From contig JACZKS010000029.1 in assembly GCA_014859895.1 (NCBI GenBank), positions 31,359 through 95,358 of the forward strand: DNA of 64,000 nucleotides. The letters are read 5' to 3'. Numbering within the stretch: the stretch's first letter is position 1; each line of letters opens with the position of its first letter. Made by a program: the position numbers and the translations under genes. Below are positions 9,285-16,227 of this stretch, one piece after another. Source of the stretch: Rhodospirillales bacterium. Lineage in GTDB: Bacteria; Pseudomonadota; Alphaproteobacteria; Rhodospirillales; Shumkoniaceae. Under the pieces are notes generated by a model, which worked only from the letters and a program-made list of their open reading frames with translations, made no database searches and was not told the origin of the DNA.

Positions 9285-10268
9285 ATGGCGTGCGAACCGA
9301 TACCTGAACAGGTCCCTTCGAGCGGCAGCGTGGCGAACGGCCGCGCCGCTTGGCGTATTGCGGCCACCATCGCCATCCTTGCGGCGCTGGCCTGGCTCCT
9401 CGACACCAAGGCGATTGCGACAGCATTGGCTAGTGCCGACGTCCTTCCCATCCTCGTCGCCCTCGCGCTGGTGCAGGCGCAAATCGTGCTGTCCGCCTGG
9501 CGCTGGCGGCTGATCGCCGCACGGCTTGAACTGCGCCTGCCATTTGGGCTGGCCACCGGCGAATACTACATCGCCTCGCTGCTGAACCTCGTCCTGCCCG
9601 GCGGCGTGCCGGGGGATGCGCTCCGGGCCGTTCGCCTGGCGAAGGGCGCCGCCGCCCCCGCATGGCGGCCGGTGGTGCGTTCGATCGTGCTCGAACGCGC
9701 CGCCGGACAAATGGCACTGGCCGGGGTAATGGTGGCGGGAATCGCGGCATGGCCCTTGATGCTGGAAGGGCGGGTGCCGGTTGAAGCGGAGTGGCTCGCC
9801 GTCGGCGCCCTGGTGGTGGGCTGCATGATCGTCCTCATGCTTGCCGTCCTGGCCAGGGGCGGTTCCGCCGCGTTGCGGTCGGCGGTGGCGGGATTGGGCG
9901 TCGATCTGCGTCGCGCGCTCGCTTCCGATGGCGCGTGGCTGAAGCAGGGCGTTCTCAACTTGGCAATCGTCGCCAGCTATGTCGCGACCTTCGTGCTCGC
10001 GGCCGCCGCCCTGGGGCATCCGCTGCCGTGGGTGGGATGGTTTACCGTGGTGCCGGTCGTCCTATTCAGCATGGTGGTGCCGGTGACGATCGGCGGTTGG
10101 GGTGTTCGCGAGGGCATCGCCGCAAGCCTGTGGCCGCTGCTCGGCCTGGACCCCGCGATCGGGTTCGCGACCAGCGTGCTCTATGGGCTGATCGCCGTGA
10201 TCGGCAGCCTGCCGGGGGCCGCCTTCCTGGTGTTCAGGCTTCGTGACGATGCCCGATCAGCCAAATGA
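9285..10268 (+). CDS. Lysylphosphatidylglycerol synthase transmembrane (UPF0104) family protein
   Basis: Multi-TM protein; LNLVLPGGVPGDALRAVRLAK, GGWGVREGIAASLWPLLGL typical of LPG_synthase_TM. Confidence 0.75.
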   Translation: MACEPIPEQVPSSGSVANGRAAWRIAATIAILAALAWLLDTKAIATALASADVLPILVALALVQAQIVLSAWRWRLIAARLELRLPFGLATGEYYIASLLNLVLPGGVPGDALRAVRLAKGAAAPAWRPVVRSIVLERAAGQMALAGVMVAGIAAWPLMLEGRVPVEAEWLAVGALVVGCMIVLMLAVLARGGSAALRSAVAGLGVDLRRALASDGAWLKQGVLNLAIVASYVATFVLAAAALGHPLPWVGWFTVVPVVLFSMVVPVTIGGWGVREGIAASLWPLLGLDPAIGFATSVLYGLIAVIGSLPGAAFLVFRLRDDARSAK

Positions 10269-11139
10269 CATCGATGGCGAACGAATAGAGGATCAGCAGC
10301 AGCGCCACCCCAGCGATGATGCCGCTTGCCGGAGGCTGTACGACGGGCGCCAACAAGGCGGCCAGTGAAAGACCTTGCACGACGCACACGGCCTTTCGCC
10401 GGAAGGACGGCGGCAGCGGCCGGGCCAGTGCCGGCCACAGCCATCCCGCCACGACGAAGGCGTAGCGCACCGCGCCGATCAGCAGCACCCACGGACCGGC
10501 CTTCGCCTGTAGCCACGCCAACAACGCCAGCAGGAGAATCAGCAGGGCGTCCACCTCCATGTCGAAACGCGCGCCGAATGGCGATTCCAGGTGGCGGGCG
10601 CGGGCAAGGAACCCGTCCAGGCCGTCCAGCACCAAGGCAAGTGCGGCAATCGCCAAGACCAGCCAGGCCTGCGGATCGGCCATCGGCCGTTCGACGAGAT
10701 CGAGGGCGATTCCGCCAAGAACGCTGCTCAGTACGAGGCGCGCCAGCGTCACGCCGTTCGGCAAACCGAAATGGTCGAAAGGATGGGAGACGCCGACGGA
10801 GCGGACTACCAGAAAGGAGGCCATCATGTAGATGCCATAAACGCCCGCCAGGGCCCAGCCGGACAACATGCCGAATTCATGGAGCCCCAGGGCCAGAAGT
10901 CCGAGGACGGCCGCGCCGGCGACGACGGCGATGATGGCCTCGATCGCCGGTCGATTCAGACGGAATCCAAGCAGTCGCTGCAACACGATGGGGCCACCTT
11001 CGAAAACGGGGCGACAGAGCGCGAAGGATGCCCGATAAAACGCGATGACACACACACTTTCGGCGGGACGCCGCGCCGCAGGGTTCAGCCCCGGCGATTG
11101 CCGGGGCTGCGCCTCATTACTCGAGGCAGACCCCGGCAA
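10234..11139 (-). CDS. CDP-alcohol phosphatidyltransferase family protein (true start probably at or downstream of about 11049)
   Basis: DGLDGFLARARHLESPFGARFDMEVDALLILLLA matches the DG-x2-AR-x8-G-x3-D-x3-D signature; the ORF extension upstream of about 11050 contains a strong hairpin and is probably leader. Confidence 0.82.
   Translation of the reverse strand: MPGSASSNEAQPRQSPGLNPAARRPAESVCVIAFYRASFALCRPVFEGGPIVLQRLLGFRLNRPAIEAIIAVVAGAAVLGLLALGLHEFGMLSGWALAGVYGIYMMASFLVVRSVGVSHPFDHFGLPNGVTLARLVLSSVLGGIALDLVERPMADPQAWLVLAIAALALVLDGLDGFLARARHLESPFGARFDMEVDALLILLLALLAWLQAKAGPWVLLIGAVRYAFVVAGWLWPALARPLPPSFRRKAVCVVQGLSLAALLAPVVQPPASGIIAGVALLLILYSFAIDVIWLIGHRHEA
11086..11109 (-). other. Strong RNA hairpin in the leader of the CDP-alcohol phosphatidyltransferase gene
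   Basis: cAGCCCCGGC-gatt-GCCGGGGCTg: 10-bp perfect stem, 4-nt loop; no U-tract on either side. Confidence 0.6.
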
Positions 11140-11275
11140 CGAAACGGTATTCGGAAAGCCGTCTGGACGCCGGTAACGGCATCACTTCACCGGGCATATC
11201 GACGTGTTTCCCTAAACGATACGTATGATCCGCGCCCAGTTGGCTCGTTTTCAGGAAGAGGGCTATAGCGGTACC

Positions 11276-11293
11276 GCGTTAGCCGACCGTTAG
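11276..11293 (-). promoter_or_regulatory. Candidate SARP operator 1 (direct heptamer repeat, 11-bp period)
   Basis: Plus strand gcgttag-ccga-ccgttag; minus strand CTAACGG-tcgg-CTAACGC then 8 nt (ggtaccgc) then TATAGC. Confidence 0.65.
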
Positions 11294-11404
11294 CTGCCGG
11301 TTCCTCGTCGGATTTCCTCCCGTGACAACGGCGGAATGAAGCCCCTCCTGGTGGACTCATCTCGAACCCGCGTATAGTTTCCCAGGTTCATGCATAACCA
11401 CCTC

Positions 11405-11422
11405 GCGTTAGCGGAGCGTTAG
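11405..11422 (-). promoter_or_regulatory. Candidate SARP operator 2 (direct heptamer repeat, 11-bp period)
   Basis: Plus strand gcgttag-cgga-gcgttag; minus strand CTAACGC-tccg-CTAACGC then 8 nt (gaggtggt) then TATGCA. Confidence 0.65.
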
Positions 11423-11451
11423 TCCGCCCGAAGACCTTGCAAACGGCACCA

Positions 11452-14400
11452 ATGCCCCATGCCCTTGCCCAGGATTCTCTTTCGATCCGCCTTCTCGGCG
11501 GCGTGGCGATCGACTCGCCCGAAAAGGGCAACGTTCCGGCCATGCCTCGCAAGGGTTGGGCGATTCTCGCCTATCTGGCTGCGGAGCCCGGCGCTCCGCA
11601 GCCGAGGGACCGACTGGCCGAAATCTTTTGGCCGACATTGGCTGTCGAGGGTGCCCGCAACAATCTCCGGCAGGTGTTGCTGGGCCTCCAACGCGTATTG
11701 AAGGACAAGCGTTCGGACGTTCCCTTTCTGGTCGCCGACAGGCGCGCCATCCGCCTCGACCCCAACGGCCGCCATCGTATCGACCTGATCGATTTTGTCC
11801 GTGATGCGCCTGAATGTGCCCCCAACGCGGATCGTTCCCACTGTCTGGCCTGCCTCTCGAAGATGGAGGCGATGGCCGCCCTTTACCGCGGCGAGTTCAT
11901 GGCGGGGTTCGACCTTCCGGATTGCGCCGATTTTGAGGACTGGCTGCAGATCCGTCGGGAGGCATTGCTCCAACGCGCCTTGATCCTGCTCGAACGCCTG
12001 TCTCTTTGTAACGAAAAGCTGGGCAACGTCGACCGGGCCCTGGTTTTCGCCCAGCGCTATGCCGACTTGGAACCCTGGAACGAGGAAGGCCAGCGCCGGC
12101 TCATGCAGTTATTGGCGTTGAACGGCCAACGGGCGGCGGCACTCAGCCATTACGAATCCTGCTGCCGGGCGCTGAAGCAGGAACTGGGGGTCATGCCCGA
12201 GGAGGAAACCCGGGCACTGGCGAAACGCATACAGAGCGGTCGCGTCCAGGCATCAACGACGGGCGAACAGGAAGGGTTGGCTGTGCCCCCGCTGCCGCCG
12301 ATGGCGCTGGAGCGTCGTCAGGCCACGGTGTTGTACTGCCAACTGGTGACGACCGGCAGCGATGATCCCGACGAGGTGCTGGACCTGTTGCGCAAGCCCC
12401 AGACCCGCTGCGTACAGCTTATTCATCAATTCTTCGGCCACGTGGTGCGCACCAACGACGGGGGTCTGCTGGCCTATTTTGGCTATCCGGAGGCCCGCGA
12501 GCACGCAGCCCTGCTGGCCGTGCGGGCCGGCATGGCCCTGGCCGGCGAGTGGTTCGCCGAGGTGAAGCTTCGCATCGGCATCCACACCGGACTGATCATC
12601 ACCAGCAGCGATCCGAACCTGCCCGACCCCATCGGCCGCACGTCGAATGTCGCCATTCGCCTGCGGCACCTGGCCCAGCCCGGCGAGGTCATTGTCAGCG
12701 CCGCCACCCGGCACCTGACCGACGGTTATTTCGAATGGGCGCTCCGGCCGTCGCCCGACGATTCCAACGAGCCCGACGCCTTCCAAGTGGTCCGCGCGAC
12801 CCAGGCGGTTACTCGGCTGGGGGCGGCCGCGTCGCTTGCCCCGCTGGCCGGCCGCGAAGCCGAGGTCGCCGCCCTGTCGACGCGCTGGCGTCAAGCTTGC
12901 GCCGGCCACCGCCAGGCGCTGCTGGTGACCGGGGACCCCGGGATCGGCAAGTCGCGTCTGGCCCATGCGCTCAAGCAGGAAATCGCCGCTACGCACTGTG
13001 TCGTTCGGGAGCTTCTGTGCCTTCCCGAGTTTACGCAAACGCCTTTCCAGCCGCTGATCGGCATGCAGAAGGCGCTGTTCGGCTTCACCCCCGGCGACAG
13101 CCCCGAGACGCGCTTCCGCAGACTGACCGAATATCAGGAACGGCGCTATCCGGACATGAACCTCGACGAGGTCATTCCGCTGTTCGCCGGCCTGCTGTCG
13201 CTGCCGCTGGCGCCCCCTTACCGCGAGCCCACGGCGTCGTTGCAGGTACAACGCCAGACCGTCATGGGGATCTTCCTGGAACAACTCTACAGGCAAGCCG
13301 CCGCCCAGCCGATGCTGATCATCGTCGAGGATTTGCAGTGGTGTGACCCAACCACGCTGGAGCTGCTGACCCGCACCCTTGCCGACACCCGGCCGGCGCC
13401 GATCTTTTTCCTGCTGACCGCGCGGCCCGAGTTCCGGTCGCCGTGGCCCAAGGCCGAGGTGCCGGAGCAGGCGCTGGGGCCGCTGGCCGACGACGACATC
13501 GGCGCCCTGGTCGGCTCACTCGGCCTGGACATTCCCGCTGACGTCATGCAGGCCATCGTCGCGCGGGCCGACGGTGTGCCCCTGTTCGCCGAGGAACTGG
13601 CCCGCACTCACCCGCCGGCCGGCGCCGGACAGCCGCCCGCCGTGCCTGCCACCCTGCAGGATCTGCTGGCCGCCCGCCTGGACAGCATGGCCGATACGAA
13701 AAGCACGGCGCAACTGGCCGCCTCCATCGGCCGTGAGTTCCCGATGGCCTGGATGCGCGCCCTTTCCTCGCTTGACGAGGCGACGCTGACGGCCTCGCTC
13801 TACCGGCTGCGCGACGCCGGCATCCTGTCGGGAACGGCCGAGACCGAGTTCCAGTTCCGCCACGCCCTGTTCCAGGACGCCGCCTACCAGTCGCTCACCA
13901 AGGCCGACCGGCTGACCGCCCACCGGCGGATCGCCGAAACGCTGCAGGTGCGCTTTCCCGACGCCGTGCGCATCCGGCCCGAGACCCTGGCCCGCCACTG
14001 GACGGCGGCCGGCGAGGCGGAAACCGCCATCGAATGTTGGGTCAGGGCCGGCCGGCTGGCCAATCTGCATTGCGCCCACAAGGAGGCAATCGGCCGATTC
14101 ATGTCGGGGCTGGCGCTGGTCGACGGCTTGGTGGACGGGCAGCGCCGCATCCAGTTCGAATTCGAGCTGCAGGTCGGGCTGGGGGCGGCGCACTTCGCGG
14201 CCGAGGGTTACGCCTCGCCCAACGGGGCGGCTGCCTATGCCCGGGCCGTCGAACTGGGCGAGTGGCACGCCGACAGCCCCGACCTGTTCCATGCCCTGTG
14301 GGGCCTGTGGGCGTGTACGAGTTCAAGGTCCGATTACGACGAATCCCTGGCCCTCACCCAACGGCTCCTGCGCATGGCGCTCGCCAGCAAGGACCCGGTG

Positions 14401-15306
14401 AAGGAACAGCAGGGCCATTTTGCGGTCGGCAACATCCGCTTCTGGCGGGGCGAGTTCGTCGAGGCACGCGACCACCTGGAACGTGCCATGGCGCTCTACA
14501 AGCCGGAGCATCACGAACGCCTAGTCACCGACTTCGGCGAGAACGCCTATGCCACCAGCGGCTCGTACCTGTCGTGGACCCTGTGCTTTTTGGGATTCCC
14601 GCAGCAGGCCCGAGAGGCCGGCCGCAAGGCCCTCGACGAGGCGCGACGGACCGGGCATCCCTTCAGCCTCGGCTACGCACTGACCTTCGCCACCGTGTTG
14701 GCGCGTATGTTGAGGGTTCCGGGCGAAACGCTGACGCTCGCCGAGGAAACGATCGACCTGGCGGTCCGCCACGGTTTCCCTCTGTGGAAGGTGGGGGCGA
14801 CCCTCAAGCAGGGTTGGGCGATGGTCAGGCTGGGGAGACCGGACGGCATGGAACGGATCCGCGAAAGTGTGGCATCCGTGCCGATCCTCATGAGCGGTAT
14901 CCGCCTGATCTTCCTGGAAACCATGGCTGACGCGTTGTGTCATTTGAAGGCGTTCGACGAGGCATTGACCGTCATTGCCGAGGCGCGCGACGTCGTCGAC
15001 CGGCTGGGCGACCGTCACGTCGAGGCCGAGTTGCACCGCCTCGAAGGCCGTTGCTGGCTCAGGCAATCCAGAAGCAACAAGGCAAAAGCCGAGGCCTGTT
15101 TCCATCGCGCGCTGTCCGTCAGCCGCAGGCAACAGGCGAGGCTCCTGGAACTGCGTGCCGCGATGGCCATGGCCGAACTGTGGCACAGCCAGGGCCGGAC
15201 CGACGAGGCACGGCACCTGCTGGCTGGCGTCTACAGCGGCTTCGTCGAGGGCTTCGATACCCACGACCTGCGAATGGCCCGCAGCCTGCTGAACGATTTG
15301 GGCTGA
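11452..15306 (+). CDS. Large regulator: SARP/BTAD N-terminus, class III cyclase-like domain, AAA/STAND ATPase, TPR C-terminus
   Basis: SIRLLGGVAIDSP...RDRLAEIFWPTLAVEGARNNLRQVLLGLQRVL (winged helix), BTAD helices LLERLSLCNEKLGNVDRALVFAQRYADLEPWNEEGQRRLMQLLALNGQRAAALSHYESC; cyclase-like RRQATVLYCQLV...GLLAYFGYPEAREHA...RIGIHTG; Walker A GDPGIGKSR, Walker B LIIVEDLQWCD. Confidence 0.88.
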   Translation: MPHALAQDSLSIRLLGGVAIDSPEKGNVPAMPRKGWAILAYLAAEPGAPQPRDRLAEIFWPTLAVEGARNNLRQVLLGLQRVLKDKRSDVPFLVADRRAIRLDPNGRHRIDLIDFVRDAPECAPNADRSHCLACLSKMEAMAALYRGEFMAGFDLPDCADFEDWLQIRREALLQRALILLERLSLCNEKLGNVDRALVFAQRYADLEPWNEEGQRRLMQLLALNGQRAAALSHYESCCRALKQELGVMPEEETRALAKRIQSGRVQASTTGEQEGLAVPPLPPMALERRQATVLYCQLVTTGSDDPDEVLDLLRKPQTRCVQLIHQFFGHVVRTNDGGLLAYFGYPEAREHAALLAVRAGMALAGEWFAEVKLRIGIHTGLIITSSDPNLPDPIGRTSNVAIRLRHLAQPGEVIVSAATRHLTDGYFEWALRPSPDDSNEPDAFQVVRATQAVTRLGAAASLAPLAGREAEVAALSTRWRQACAGHRQALLVTGDPGIGKSRLAHALKQEIAATHCVVRELLCLPEFTQTPFQPLIGMQKALFGFTPGDSPETRFRRLTEYQERRYPDMNLDEVIPLFAGLLSLPLAPPYREPTASLQVQRQTVMGIFLEQLYRQAAAQPMLIIVEDLQWCDPTTLELLTRTLADTRPAPIFFLLTARPEFRSPWPKAEVPEQALGPLADDDIGALVGSLGLDIPADVMQAIVARADGVPLFAEELARTHPPAGAGQPPAVPATLQDLLAARLDSMADTKSTAQLAASIGREFPMAWMRALSSLDEATLTASLYRLRDAGILSGTAETEFQFRHALFQDAAYQSLTKADRLTAHRRIAETLQVRFPDAVRIRPETLARHWTAAGEAETAIECWVRAGRLANLHCAHKEAIGRFMSGLALVDGLVDGQRRIQFEFELQVGLGAAHFAAEGYASPNGAAAYARAVELGEWHADSPDLFHALWGLWACTSSRSDYDESLALTQRLLRMALASKDPVKEQQGHFAVGNIRFWRGEFVEARDHLERAMALYKPEHHERLVTDFGENAYATSGSYLSWTLCFLGFPQQAREAGRKALDEARRTGHPFSLGYALTFATVLARMLRVPGETLTLAEETIDLAVRHGFPLWKVGATLKQGWAMVRLGRPDGMERIRESVASVPILMSGIRLIFLETMADALCHLKAFDEALTVIAEARDVVDRLGDRHVEAELHRLEGRCWLRQSRSNKAKAEACFHRALSVSRRQQARLLELRAAMAMAELWHSQGRTDEARHLLAGVYSGFVEGFDTHDLRMARSLLNDLG

Positions 15307-15342
15307 ACCCGCATGGGACCGGCCTCCCTGCCGGAAAGCCCA

Positions 15343-15360
15343 TTAACGCAAAGCTAACGC
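15343..15360 (+). promoter_or_regulatory. Candidate SARP operator 3
   Basis: TTAACGC-aaag-CTAACGC, then 8 nt (tcccctgc), then TACAAG, immediately upstream of the 15382 gene. Confidence 0.65.
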
Positions 15361-15381
15361 TCCCCTGCTACAAGGCCTCGG

Positions 15382-16023
15382 ATGAGGCTGCATTTGAACG
15401 CTTTGCGATGGTGCTCCGTGATCCTTGCCATGGTCGGGGCAACTTCGTGTGCCGGTGCGCCCGACCAACCCGTCGTATTGCAGTGCGACGACGGCACGAG
15501 TCTATCGGTCGTGTACTCACGGGATCAATCAAGCCTGACGGTCGAGGATAACGGGACGGTAAGACTCGTCCAGGTTAGATCGGCCTCCGGGGTGCGTTAC
15601 GCCAGCGACAATCACGAATACTGGGAAAAGAACGGCGAGGTTCGCTGGGCCGCCAATAACGAACCGGCGAAAACCTGCCTCCTTCCCTCTCGGCCGCGGA
15701 GCGGCAACGTAACGCGGATCGCCAACCCGGCCAGCGTCCATTGCATCGACGTGGGAGGGCAAGCCATCACCGAAACGCGACCGGATGGCTCGGAATTCGG
15801 TGTCTGCCTGTTCGAAGACAATCGTCAATGTGGCCAATGGGCACTTTTCCGCGGAAACTGCCCGATCGGCGGCATTCGCGTCGCCGGCTTTCCGTCGGAC
15901 GCGGCGCGCTATTGCGCGATCACCGGTTCCGCCTTCGGCATCGCCGGAACCCAAGAGACATGCACCACCCCAAACGGCACGGTCTGCGATACCGTGTCCT
16001 ACTTTGACGGCAGCTGCCGGTAA
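15382..16023 (+). CDS. Secreted/lipoprotein with MliC-like (lysozyme inhibitor) domain followed by DUF333-like domain(s)
   Basis: VVLQCDDGTSLSVVYSRDQSSLTV...VRSASGVRYASDNHEYWEKNGEVRW resembles MliC; NPASVHCIDVGGQAITETRPDGSEFGVCLFEDNRQCGQWALFRGNC resembles DUF333; N-terminal signal with ATSC candidate lipobox. Confidence 0.72.
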   Translation: MRLHLNALRWCSVILAMVGATSCAGAPDQPVVLQCDDGTSLSVVYSRDQSSLTVEDNGTVRLVQVRSASGVRYASDNHEYWEKNGEVRWAANNEPAKTCLLPSRPRSGNVTRIANPASVHCIDVGGQAITETRPDGSEFGVCLFEDNRQCGQWALFRGNCPIGGIRVAGFPSDAARYCAITGSAFGIAGTQETCTTPNGTVCDTVSYFDGSCR

Positions 16024-16095
16024 CCTACGCGAATGTCCGGTGCCGACGCCCCCGGTCCATCCCGCATCGTCCCTCTCTCTTCCTTGGGACGCCAA

Positions 16096-16113
16096 CTAAC
16101 GGTGCGCTAACGC
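16096..16113 (+). promoter_or_regulatory. Candidate SARP operator 4
   Basis: CTAACGG-tgcg-CTAACGC, then actttgga (8 nt), then taagcc, upstream of the giant secreted protein; a lone half-site CTAACGG lies at 16175-16181. Confidence 0.6.
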
Positions 16114-16227
16114 ACTTTGGATAAGCCTGTCCCAATCTTCGATATCGGACCGCATGCCCGGATATGGCCGCGACCTAACGGTACGGAGGTGCTCGCTGTA
16201 CTGCTGTGGAGGCAGAGGGAAGAGACA

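Noticed and set aside
12300-12750. Functional adenylate/guanylate cyclase call
   Set aside because: The first metal-binding Asp appears replaced (VLYCQLV), so catalytic activity is not supported.
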